The position numbers and the translations under genes are program-made. A stretch of DNA of 64,000 bases, from NCBI RefSeq assembly GCF_042688385.1, contig NZ_JBHUPY010000017.1:172116-236115 (forward strand), given 5' to 3'. Numbering within the stretch: the first letter of the stretch is position 1; every line of letters starts with the position of its first letter. This stretch comes from Herpetosiphon sp042688385 (lineage in GTDB: Bacteria; Chloroflexota; Chloroflexia; Chloroflexales; Herpetosiphonaceae). Shown here piece by piece: positions 34,573 through 42,249 of this stretch. The notes below the pieces were generated by a model. That model did no database searches. It was not told the origin of the DNA and worked only from the letters and a program-made list of their open reading frames with translations.

Positions 34573-34648
34573 GACTCCGTAGCTCAGTGGATAGAGCGTT
34601 TGCCTCCGGAGCAAAAGGTCGCGCGTTCGAGTCGCGCCGGAGTCGCCA
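34573..34648 (+). tRNA. tRNA-Arg (anticodon CCG)
   Basis: Full cloverleaf. The acceptor arms are gactccg and cggagtc. The D arm contains agctcagtggatagagc. The anticodon stem tttgc/gcaaa encloses loop ctCCGga. The T arm contains gttcgagtc, and a 3' CCA is encoded. The anticodon CCG reads CGG codons for arginine. It is monocistronic, with its own promoter upstream and a hairpin terminator just downstream. Confidence 0.95.
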
Positions 34649-34652
34649 AAAA

Positions 34653-34690
34653 AAGCCGTGATCAGCATTCCTGATCACGGCTTCTACGTT
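34653..34690. terminator. Bidirectional terminator between tRNA-Arg and the CDP-alcohol transferase gene
   Basis: Perfect 13-base arms (aagccgtgatcag / ctgatcacggctt) around a five-base loop. On the minus strand the stem is followed by a run of T residues, so it stops the converging gene. On the plus strand a shorter T-run follows after 'cta' for the tRNA. Confidence 0.88.
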
Positions 34691-34698
34691 TTTAGAAT

Positions 34699-35349
34699 TT
34701 AGGGCTGTTTGCGGCTAATATTCCAGCGGCTGGTTTTGACTGGCTTGGGTTGCGGGTTGGCTGCTTGTTCTGTGCGCCACACATGATAAATGCGTTGAAT
34801 AGCGGTGACATTGGTGAAAATCGCCAAAATCCATAGCCCAGCAATCAACCAATTCAGAATTAAGCAGGTGCACAAAATTGTGATCCGTTCTGGCCGTCCA
34901 AGCCAGCCAGTTTCACATGGAATGTCTAAGCCTTCGGCGCGGGCACGAGCATAACTGACCATTATCGAGCCAATAATTGAGGCATAGACTAAGCCGAGGG
35001 CCAAAGTTGTGTTGCCGATCATGGTGGTGTGAATAAACATCAATAAGCCGAAGAAAACAACCGCCTCGCTATAGCGATCCATAATTGAATCGAAGAACGC
35101 GCCAAAGCGGCTACTCTGATTGGTGGCGCGTGCCAGTGCACCATCAAAGAGATCAAAAATACTGGCCAAAATGAGCAAAACGCCGCCGACCTGCAAATTG
35201 CCATTGGCCAACACAGCCGCGACTCCTGCGGTCAGCAAAACGCCAATTAAGGTCACCATATTAGGCGTGATGCCCAATCGACCAAGCACTGGAGCTACAA
35301 AGTCTTCCATCAAGCGACGGGCCCAGCGTTTAATGCCGGTGCTGTACAT
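34699..35349 (-). CDS. CDP-alcohol phosphatidyltransferase (phosphatidylinositol-phosphate synthase-like)
   Basis: Integral membrane enzyme of 216 residues with about six helices. The family catalytic motif D-x2-DG-x2-AR-x8-G-x3-D-x3-D is complete in the stretch from 'FDLFDGALAR' through 'GAFFDSIMDR' (about residues 70-97). The opening pattern 'VAPVLGRLGITPNMVTLIG' closely follows actinobacterial phosphatidylinositol-phosphate synthases rather than PgsA for phosphatidylglycerol. The start ATG at 35349 has AGGAGG at good spacing. The next gene upstream is a PimA-like mannosyltransferase, so the two may make a mannosylated inositol lipid; that is an inference. Confidence 0.85.
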   Translation of the reverse strand: MYSTGIKRWARRLMEDFVAPVLGRLGITPNMVTLIGVLLTAGVAAVLANGNLQVGGVLLILASIFDLFDGALARATNQSSRFGAFFDSIMDRYSEAVVFFGLLMFIHTTMIGNTTLALGLVYASIIGSIMVSYARARAEGLDIPCETGWLGRPERITILCTCLILNWLIAGLWILAIFTNVTAIQRIYHVWRTEQAANPQPKPVKTSRWNISRKQP

Positions 35350-35366
35350 AGAGCCTCCTGAACATC

Positions 35367-36485
35367 CTAACCAGAGAGAATGCCACGGTAGAAGGCAATC
35401 ACACGTTGGGCAACTCGCTCCCAAGCATAGAGTTGCGCTTTGATTGTACCCGCTTCTGCCATTGCAGCCCGTAAGGATTGATCCTCGATCAGTTGCAAGA
35501 TCGCAACCGCCAATGCTTGGGCATTGCGCGCTGGCACCAGCAACCCTTGCACGCGATGCTCTAAAACATCACGATAGCCCGGATTATCAGCAGCTACCAC
35601 TGCTGCCCCAGCGGCCATGGCTTCAAGCAAGACGATGCCAAAGCTTTCACCACCAGTCGAAGGTGCACAAAAGAGGGTGGTTTGTTGGTAAAGAGCAGCA
35701 AGTTGAGCCTTGCTCACATAGCCCAGCCACTCAACATTGCGAATTTGCCATTGGCGAATGGCGGCCAGAAATGGCGTGGGATCGCCGCTGCCAGCAACAA
35801 CTAAACGCGCATCAGGCCTGGTTCGTTGCACATAGCTCATGGCTTCAAGCAAATAGCGAAAGCCTTTGCGCTCTTCATTGAAGCGCCCAACAAACAAAAT
35901 TGTTGGGCTAGTGGTGCTCAGGCCATAGCTTGGTTGCTGCGTGCCATAGGTGGCAACATCAACCCCATTGGGAATAATTGTATACTCTGCTGGAAAATAG
36001 CGATGGGCAAATTCTTGGGCCGCTGCCGAAACTGCAATCCGTCCATGCAATTTTGGTTCCAAGCGTCGCAGCAAGGCTTGAATAGTGGTGTAGCCAAGCG
36101 AGCGCGTGCCCGCCGCGTGAAACGTGCCCACATTTGGTACGCTCGAACGGCTGAGGAAGGTTGTTGGGAGGGTTGGCGAAAATGGTTCGTGAATATGCGC
36201 CAAATCAAAATGCTGCTTTTGCAGAATCTGGCGAATTTTGGGGCCAAGCGTCAGCGAGAGGCTAACCCGCGCCACCGAGCCATTAACTGCCACTGGCGTG
36301 ACATGGCCCAGCGGAATAAAATCGGGATCAGCGGGCTTGCCCTTGGAATACGGGGCGATCAGGCTGACCCGATGGCCCCAAGCCCGAAAATAGTGGGTTA
36401 GTTGATTGACATGCTCGGTAACGCCGCCAGCATAGGCAGCATCGTATGGCCACACGAGGGCAATATGCAATGAATCGCTGGCCAT
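35367..36485 (-). CDS. GT4 glycosyltransferase, PimA-like
   Basis: Retaining glycosyltransferase of 372 residues with two Rossmann domains. The N-terminal 'IALVWPYDAAYAGGVTEHVNQL' and then 'NGSVARVSLS', 'HIHEPFSPTLP', 'GTFHAAGTRSL', 'GRIAVS' and 'IPNGVDVATY' follow phosphatidylinositol mannosyltransferase PimA of mycobacteria closely. The C-terminal GDP-sugar site shows 'FVGRFNEERKGF' and 'SFGIVLLEAMAAGAAVVA', with the catalytic Glu. GAGGAG precedes the ATG at 36485. It lies 10 bases after parB and 17 bases before the CDP-alcohol transferase gene, so the order parA-parB-pimA-like-PI synthase-like probably forms one operon. Confidence 0.87.
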   Translation of the reverse strand: MASDSLHIALVWPYDAAYAGGVTEHVNQLTHYFRAWGHRVSLIAPYSKGKPADPDFIPLGHVTPVAVNGSVARVSLSLTLGPKIRQILQKQHFDLAHIHEPFSPTLPTTFLSRSSVPNVGTFHAAGTRSLGYTTIQALLRRLEPKLHGRIAVSAAAQEFAHRYFPAEYTIIPNGVDVATYGTQQPSYGLSTTSPTILFVGRFNEERKGFRYLLEAMSYVQRTRPDARLVVAGSGDPTPFLAAIRQWQIRNVEWLGYVSKAQLAALYQQTTLFCAPSTGGESFGIVLLEAMAAGAAVVAADNPGYRDVLEHRVQGLLVPARNAQALAVAILQLIEDQSLRAAMAEAGTIKAQLYAWERVAQRVIAFYRGILSG

Positions 36486-36495
36486 AGGTCGCTCC

Positions 36496-37464
36496 TCACA
36501 AGCTTTCTCCATTGAGCAATGAGTCAACCAAGGCAATGAGTTGCTCGTCGGAGTAGAATTCGATGCGCACATAGCCGCCGTCGCCTTGGCGTTTAACCTC
36601 AACTTTGGTTCCAAGCTGCCGCCTCAGCTGTTCAACCGCATCAGTATCGTCAACACTTGGCACAACTGGCTCTGCTGGCGCAACATTGCGTGTGGTTGGC
36701 GTTGGTGTTGGCACGCCATTGCGCCGCGATGCGCGCGGAGCCGCCCCACGTTGCTGAATCGCGATTCGCGCTTGAGCTGGAGTTTGATCTTCGTGCTTGA
36801 TCAACTGAGCCATTTTTTCAGCTTCGCGCACCGAAAGCCGAAACTCCAAAATTTGCTCCATCGCCAAAATTTGGGTGCGCTCATCGTCAATTGTGATCAG
36901 CTGCTTGAGATGGCCCGCAGTGAGTTGCTGCTCCATCACTGCTTGTTGCAAGGCCGAAGGCATTTTGAGCAAACGCAAGGCATTGGTAATTGCAGGGCGA
37001 CTTTTGCCCACCCGCTCGGCAATCGCTTGCTGGGTCAGGCCAAACTCATCGTGCAACAGCTGGTAGGCTTGGGCTTCTTCCAAGGGGTTCAAATCGGCGC
37101 GTTGGATATTTTCGACCAAGGCCAATTCAAGCCGCTCTTGGGGCGTAACCTCTTTGATAATAACCGGAACTTCGCTTAGCCCAGCTTGTTGCGCTGCCCG
37201 CCAGCGGCGTTCACCAGCGATCAACTCATAGCCAGTGGCGGTGCGGGTCACGACCAACGGCTGTAAAATGCCATGGGTCGCAATAGAAGCGCTCAATTCC
37301 TCAAGCGCTTCGGGAGTGAAAATTTGGCGGGGCTGATGCGGATTGGCCTCGATTGATTCAATCGGCACGGTCTGCAATGCGCCCACAATTGGAGCCTGTG
37401 TGCTTGGATCAGGGCGAATTAACGCACCTAAGCCTTGACCCAAACCGCGTTTTTTGGGGTTCAT
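36496..37464 (-). CDS. parB: Chromosome-partitioning protein ParB
   Basis: CTP-dependent DNA clamp that loads at parS, spreads and works with ParA in origin segregation. It has 322 residues. The N-terminal region has 'VPIESIEANPHQPRQIF'. The CTP-binding motif is 'AGERRWRAAQ' (GERRxR), and the central helix-turn-helix is 'LTQQAIAERVGKSRPAITNALRLL'. A Pro/Thr/Arg linker (about 235-270) leads to the C-terminal dimer domain. Its start overlaps the parA stop by four bases. I saw no parS consensus (TGTTTCACGTGAAACA) near the operon; the origin genes are not in the window either. Confidence 0.95.
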   Translation of the reverse strand: MNPKKRGLGQGLGALIRPDPSTQAPIVGALQTVPIESIEANPHQPRQIFTPEALEELSASIATHGILQPLVVTRTATGYELIAGERRWRAAQQAGLSEVPVIIKEVTPQERLELALVENIQRADLNPLEEAQAYQLLHDEFGLTQQAIAERVGKSRPAITNALRLLKMPSALQQAVMEQQLTAGHLKQLITIDDERTQILAMEQILEFRLSVREAEKMAQLIKHEDQTPAQARIAIQQRGAAPRASRRNGVPTPTPTTRNVAPAEPVVPSVDDTDAVEQLRRQLGTKVEVKRQGDGGYVRIEFYSDEQLIALVDSLLNGESL

Positions 37465-38234
37465 GCTGCCTCCAGCCTGCGACTTAGTTCATCGACCAAC
37501 ATGCTATAGGCCAGCGCGCCTTTGCTAGCTGGGTCGTACTCGCGAATCGTTTGGCCATGGCTGGGGGCTTCGCTCAAGCGAATCGAACGCGGAACTAAGG
37601 TATTAAAAATGCGTTGTGGAAAATATTGGCGCACTTCGGCCACCACCTGTTGCGCCAAGTTCGTCCGCCCATCGTACATCGTCATCACCACCCCTAAAAT
37701 ATTCAAATCGGGGTTGAGCGATGTGCGCACCAAATCGATGGTATTTTTGAGCTGCGCCAAGCCTTCCAAGGCCAAATATTCGCATTGCAATGGGATAATA
37801 ACCCCATGCGCTGCACATAAGGCGTTCAAGGTCAGCAAGCCCAACGAGGGCGGGCAATCGATTATAATCGTATCAAAGGATGATCCAATCGGAGCCAAGG
37901 CATCACGCAAACGATGCTCGCGCCGATGCTCATCGACTAATTCAACTTCTGCGCCAGCCAGTTCAACCGTTGCTGGTAACGTCTGCAATTGCTCACGCCC
38001 AGTTGCGGTGACAACAATTTCGGTCGGTGCATTCCCCAAAAGCACATCGTAGACCGTGGCTTTAAGCGCTTTTTTATTAATTCCCAAACTGGTCGTAGCA
38101 TTGCCCTGAGGATCAAGATCGATCACCAACACCCGTTGGCCGCGGGCTACAAGCTCCGCAGCGATATTCACGGTCGAGGTGGTTTTGCCAACGCCGCCTT
38201 TTTGATTTGCTACTGCAATAATTCGTGGTTTCAT
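37461..38234 (-). CDS. parA: Chromosome-partitioning ATPase ParA (Soj)
   Basis: Deviant-Walker ATPase of 257 residues that binds DNA nonspecifically and moves ParB complexes. The P-loop is 'NQKGGVGKTTSTVNIAAEL' with signature Lys11 and Lys16, and Walker A' 'VLIDLDPQGNATTSLG'-type sequence and 'IIDCPPSLGLLTLNAL' follow. It is full length. It is the first gene of the par operon, overlapping parB by four bases (ATGA). The ribosome site is weak. About 216 bases without genes precede it and must hold the promoter. Confidence 0.95.
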   Translation of the reverse strand: MKPRIIAVANQKGGVGKTTSTVNIAAELVARGQRVLVIDLDPQGNATTSLGINKKALKATVYDVLLGNAPTEIVVTATGREQLQTLPATVELAGAEVELVDEHRREHRLRDALAPIGSSFDTIIIDCPPSLGLLTLNALCAAHGVIIPLQCEYLALEGLAQLKNTIDLVRTSLNPDLNILGVVMTMYDGRTNLAQQVVAEVRQYFPQRIFNTLVPRSIRLSEAPSHGQTIREYDPASKGALAYSMLVDELSRRLEAA

Positions 38235-38450
38235 ACACTTATTTCACAACATATATCTCGCGCCGAATTGTACCATACCATCAGCGTTTGGTCTTGTCTA
38301 TCACAAGCGGATTTTGGCTAAATTGGGGTTAATTGGAAGCCAGCAACCGCTTTTTGGGTGCTGGCACTACGATTTGGCTTAGCAAAGCCTCGCTATTTTA
38401 TGCGACGTATCCGCAACTTTTATGCCCAATACGGCAAAGCATAGAAGAAC

Positions 38451-40094
38451 TTAGCCTTGAGAAAATAATGGGGCAAGTGCAGGACTTTTACCATCCTGAT
38501 AGTGTTTCTCCAATAACTGACTTGCATCAGCAAAAATTTGATAGAACAACACCATTGTTTTTACACCCCAGCTACGTACATGCTCAAGCTCATCTGATTT
38601 AGCAGTAATTGACCCAGAATGGGAGACTGCAATCCGCACGCCTCTTCGCCCTGGCATCGAATCCCATTCAAGAGGTGTTCCCAGCTTTTCATTTATTTCA
38701 GTAATCCGGGGCGCATAGATTAATTGTAAGGCCTCATACAAAGCGCTATTGAGCGCTTTATCTTCTGTGTCAATATAGAGTTCAAGCCGAAATAGGCCGT
38801 TGCGAGTAAACAAGGCATTGTACATACCGATAGAGCGTTGCTGGATTTTCAGTTTGGCGACGGTAATCCATGATGAGCCATTAGGTGACATCTCTAAAAA
38901 TCGGTCATCTGGTTGTTTAAGCTCATTGATCAAGCGGCTAAAAAAGTTAATATAGGCTTGTTCACGATCATGAATTCGGCTAAATGTGACCAGTTCTTTA
39001 TCCATATTAATACTGCTCACACGCCAATCTGCTGCTAGCCAACTCATTGATTGCACATGGGTATGGCTATCGTTAGCCCACCATGCTCGATGTTTACGGG
39101 CTGAATCGGGAAGTTCAGAGTCGATAATCTTTTCGACTTTGACAAAACTGAGTTGTACGCGATCGGTTGAGCGACTTTGACTGCGTAACCAGCGTGCAAG
39201 GTGATCATAGCGACTTGCATTTGGTTGTGGTTCATCCTCGCCAACGCTGGTTGTAAGTTGGTGTTTCTCAATTTCATCGACTAATAATGGTAAAGCAATC
39301 TCTGGATTAACGATTATTTCAGGTATTCCAGGTGTTGTTAGTTCAGTAGTGGTAGCTAATTGCGAATGATAGCGAGTTATCCAATCTTTACAAAATCGTA
39401 ATTGTTCATGCTGTTCATACGAGATTTCTTGCAGATGCATCAGTTTATTGCGGGTTTTTCGCACAGAATCTAATAATTGTTGAATAGCTTCAGATTGAAG
39501 ACTAAACATGTTGCCATAGTGTGCCCAAATATCTTTGGATAAGAAAATTTGAATGATCTCATTAAATGTCATTTGTTCGACGGCCTTGGTGTTGGTAATG
39601 ATACGACCATTAGACGATTCGGTATTGTTTTTTTCATTCGATGACGACAAGTGTATGCTGACAAAATCACGTAACATCAACTCAATATCTTGAACAAACA
39701 TTAAATCTTGAGTTTGGCGGCGAAAGTAATCAGTAGTATCATAGCTCGTGACAATTCCTGCTAATTCGCCCTTATTATTGACAATTAATACAGCATAGGT
39801 GTTTTGTAAAGCATCAAGCAGGTCAAATAATTCTGCATTATCATGCTTAGTCACAGCCCGAATCATTGCATCGGATACTTGAAGGTGATTCGGTGAAACT
39901 TGAAATTGACGCAAAGCATTTACAATTGTATCGCTACACACTAACCCTATAGGTTTTGAATCGGCATCAACTACAGGTAGTTGGCTATAATCATATTCAT
40001 TCATTAAATCAATTGCCATCACCAGTTTATCTGTGGGACGAACAGATAGGGGCTTGTGGCGGTCGGTGAGTAGTTGTTCAACACTAAATGGCAC
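38451..40094 (-). CDS. CBS - HEPN-like - DUF7662-like - DUF4268-like multidomain protein
   Basis: Cytoplasmic protein of 547 residues with an unusual domain chain. Residues 1-60 and 66-125 are a CBS pair ('KLVMAIDLMNEYDYSQLPVVD', 'DAMIRAVTKHDNAELFDLLD'), which usually senses adenine nucleotides. Residues about 133-243 are helical with R215-NKLM-H220, the Rx4H motif of HEPN ribonucleases, as in Swt1-type HEPN. Residues about 294-375 ('RYDHLARWLRSQ', 'HRAWWANDSHTHVQSMSWLAADWRV') resemble DUF7662, and residues about 378-530 ('PLEWDSMPGRRGVRIAV') resemble DUF4268. The last two occur in restriction and defence contexts. The GTG start at 40094 has AAGGAG six bases upstream. It follows pfkB by 76 bases. 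Confidence 0.7.
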   Translation of the reverse strand: MPFSVEQLLTDRHKPLSVRPTDKLVMAIDLMNEYDYSQLPVVDADSKPIGLVCSDTIVNALRQFQVSPNHLQVSDAMIRAVTKHDNAELFDLLDALQNTYAVLIVNNKGELAGIVTSYDTTDYFRRQTQDLMFVQDIELMLRDFVSIHLSSSNEKNNTESSNGRIITNTKAVEQMTFNEIIQIFLSKDIWAHYGNMFSLQSEAIQQLLDSVRKTRNKLMHLQEISYEQHEQLRFCKDWITRYHSQLATTTELTTPGIPEIIVNPEIALPLLVDEIEKHQLTTSVGEDEPQPNASRYDHLARWLRSQSRSTDRVQLSFVKVEKIIDSELPDSARKHRAWWANDSHTHVQSMSWLAADWRVSSINMDKELVTFSRIHDREQAYINFFSRLINELKQPDDRFLEMSPNGSSWITVAKLKIQQRSIGMYNALFTRNGLFRLELYIDTEDKALNSALYEALQLIYAPRITEINEKLGTPLEWDSMPGRRGVRIAVSHSGSITAKSDELEHVRSWGVKTMVLFYQIFADASQLLEKHYQDGKSPALAPLFSQG

Positions 40095-40170
40095 GATCTG
40101 CTCCTTAAAAAATAAGGATTGTGTTAATTCATTGCTGATTCCAATAGTAAGCCTAAAATAATGTTTGCGC

Positions 40171-41121
40171 TTATTGCCGAAATTGCTCGATTTGCTCGGC
40201 TGTCGGTAGGCCAGGAATCGCGCCACGCACCAAGGTGGCTAAGGCTCCGGCAATCGATGCCCGTTGTAACGCATGTTCAAAATCTGCTTGATCATGGGCC
40301 AAGGTTGGTTGCTGAATCAATTGAGCTAGCAAACATGCCACAAAACTATCGCCCGCGCCAGTTGCATCAATCGCATGCACCGTGGGCGCGGCAATCCGCC
40401 CCGATCCAGTTGCTGTCTGATACCAACAGCCTGCGCTGCCATCGGTTACCACAATCACTTGGCTACGTTCATGCCACAAACTTTGCGCTGCCGCCAACGG
40501 GTCGGCCAACGCGGTCAAAAATTCGGCTTCTTCGCGGCTAAGTTTGATGATGTGAGCATACGGCAGCAGTTTCAGCATGACGCTGCGCGCTGCTTCCAAC
40601 GATGGCCACAGCGCTGCCCGCAAATTGGGATCAAACGAAAGCAGCATGCCATTGGCTTGAGCCAATTCAATTGCCCGCAAGGTGGTTTGGTAGCCCAACT
40701 CGTTGCTGGCGCTCAGCGAACCAAAGTGCAGCAACTTGGCCGTGGCAAATTGGCGTGGCTCAAGATCACTTGGCGCAAACAACATATCAGCGCTTGGATG
40801 GCGATAGAACATAAAATCACGCTCGCCATCTGCTTGCAAAGCCACAAACGCCAAAGCAGTGCGAGCCTGCTCGGTGCGGCGTAATCCTTGGATGTCAACT
40901 TGGTGCGCTGCCAAGGTCTCAGCCAGAAAATCGCCAAAGCTATCGGCCCCGACCATACCCAAAAAACCACTACTCATGCCCAAGCGAGCCAAGCCTACGG
41001 CAACATTGGCCGGCGCGCCACCAGCTGCTCGTTGCCATAATGGTGTATTTGCCACGCCCAAGCCAGCTTCGGTTGGCACAAAATCAACCAATAATTCACC
41101 AAGACATAACGCCTGTGTCAT
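40171..41121 (-). CDS. PfkB family carbohydrate kinase (probable fructokinase)
   Basis: Sugar kinase of 316 residues in the ribokinase/PfkB fold. 'GGAPANVAVGLARLGMSSGFLGMVG' is the first PfkB signature. The second, 'DATGAGDSFVACLLAQL', holds the catalytic Asp and anion hole. The N-terminal 'LCLGELLVDFVP' and substrate-loop pattern are fructokinase-like, but 2-keto-3-deoxygluconate kinase or another sugar kinase is possible. The gene lies 11 bases after the LacI-type regulator on the same strand, so it is almost certainly controlled by it. No transporter or hydrolase is adjacent. Confidence 0.87.
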   Translation of the reverse strand: MTQALCLGELLVDFVPTEAGLGVANTPLWQRAAGGAPANVAVGLARLGMSSGFLGMVGADSFGDFLAETLAAHQVDIQGLRRTEQARTALAFVALQADGERDFMFYRHPSADMLFAPSDLEPRQFATAKLLHFGSLSASNELGYQTTLRAIELAQANGMLLSFDPNLRAALWPSLEAARSVMLKLLPYAHIIKLSREEAEFLTALADPLAAAQSLWHERSQVIVVTDGSAGCWYQTATGSGRIAAPTVHAIDATGAGDSFVACLLAQLIQQPTLAHDQADFEHALQRASIAGALATLVRGAIPGLPTAEQIEQFRQ

Positions 41122-41132
41122 GTGATCTCCTC

Positions 41133-42143
41133 TTATGCCTTGCTTGGCTTGGCGCTGCTGGCACGTTCGATCAAGCTGACTGGTAAGGTGTGCAGGGTTG
41201 GGCGGCGCGTGCCTTCGTTGAGCGCTGCCAGCAGCACTTCTGCTCCTTTGCGTCCCATCTGCTCCATTGGCTGATGAATCGTGGTCAAACCAATCAGCTG
41301 GGCCATTTCAAGATCATCATAGCCAACCACTGCTAGGTCTTCGCCAGCTTTCAAGCCACGTTCGCGCAAGGCATCAATCACACCAAAGGCGAGATCGTCG
41401 TTGGCAGCAAAGATTGCGCTTGGCGGTTCGGCCAAATCGAGCAGTTCAAGCGCTGCCTGATGGCCCCAATCGCGGCGATCAAAGCCAGCCCGCAGATATT
41501 CGGCCTGCACTGGCAGATGATGGGCGGTTAAGGCAGCCTCGTAGCCACGCTGTCGATCACGGTTGACCGTAAAGCCCAAATCTGGCTCCAACTGCCCAGA
41601 GACAAAGCCAATGCGTTGATGGCCTTGGCTAATCAGATGTTCGACCGCCTTGAATGCGCCGCCTACGTTATCGACGACCACCGATGGCAAATTGCCAGCT
41701 TGAGTATCGATCATCACTGCGGGCAAGTTGGCAGCTTGCAGGCGTTTGATTTCTGGTGGAGCTAAGGGCAGCGAAACAATCAACAAGCCGTCGGTGCGGC
41801 CCAAAAATGGCAGCGTATTGAAGTAGCGCGTGCGTTGCTCAGGCGAATCAACATTGAAGATAATCAGCTGATACTCGGAATTGGCTACAACCGATTCGAT
41901 GCCGCGCAGAACTTCAATAAAAAATGGCCGTGTGAGGAAGGGCAGAATAATTGCAATCGCGTTGGTTTTGGCAGTTACTAATTGCCGCGCAGCATGATTT
42001 GGCCGATAGCCAAGCTCGTCAATGACCGCCAAAACTCTGGCCCGAGTTTCTGGCAGGACGTTCGGCGATTCGTTGAGCACCCGCGAAACTGTCGCGATGC
42101 CAACCCCCGCCCGTTTAGCCACATCTTTAATCGTATATGCCAT
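41133..42143 (-). CDS. LacI family transcriptional regulator
   Basis: Sugar-responsive repressor of 336 residues. The helix-turn-helix is at the N-terminus ('YTIKDVAKRAGVGIATVSRVLN', residues 3-24), followed by the hinge helix with 'ARQLV' and the periplasmic-binding-protein-like effector domain. I choose the ATG at 42143 with GAGAGGA upstream; an in-frame start at 42167 would lie in the operator. A LacI-type palindrome sits 24 bases upstream, so it probably represses itself and the downstream pfkB gene. The inducer is unknown, perhaps fructose or its phosphate. Confidence 0.92.
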   Translation of the reverse strand: MAYTIKDVAKRAGVGIATVSRVLNESPNVLPETRARVLAVIDELGYRPNHAARQLVTAKTNAIAIILPFLTRPFFIEVLRGIESVVANSEYQLIIFNVDSPEQRTRYFNTLPFLGRTDGLLIVSLPLAPPEIKRLQAANLPAVMIDTQAGNLPSVVVDNVGGAFKAVEHLISQGHQRIGFVSGQLEPDLGFTVNRDRQRGYEAALTAHHLPVQAEYLRAGFDRRDWGHQAALELLDLAEPPSAIFAANDDLAFGVIDALRERGLKAGEDLAVVGYDDLEMAQLIGLTTIHQPMEQMGRKGAEVLLAALNEGTRRPTLHTLPVSLIERASSAKPSKA

Positions 42144-42166
42144 GGGGTGTCCTCTCGAATGAGCCA

Positions 42167-42180
42167 TGGAAACGTTTTCA
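42167..42180. promoter_or_regulatory. LacI/GalR-type operator
   Basis: tggaaacgttttca is a near-perfect palindrome around the central CG, matching the LacI/GalR consensus (one mismatch between arms). It lies just upstream of the lacI-type gene and points to autoregulation. Confidence 0.75.
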
Positions 42181-42249
42181 GAGCATCTTAGCCTGAATGT
42201 AGTAGGCTTGTCAAGCGATCATACCATGGGCATGCAAAAGGGCAATAAT

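Noticed and set aside
36496..38234. Replication origin next to parAB
   Set aside because: No dnaA, dnaN, DnaA-box cluster or parS consensus seen nearby.
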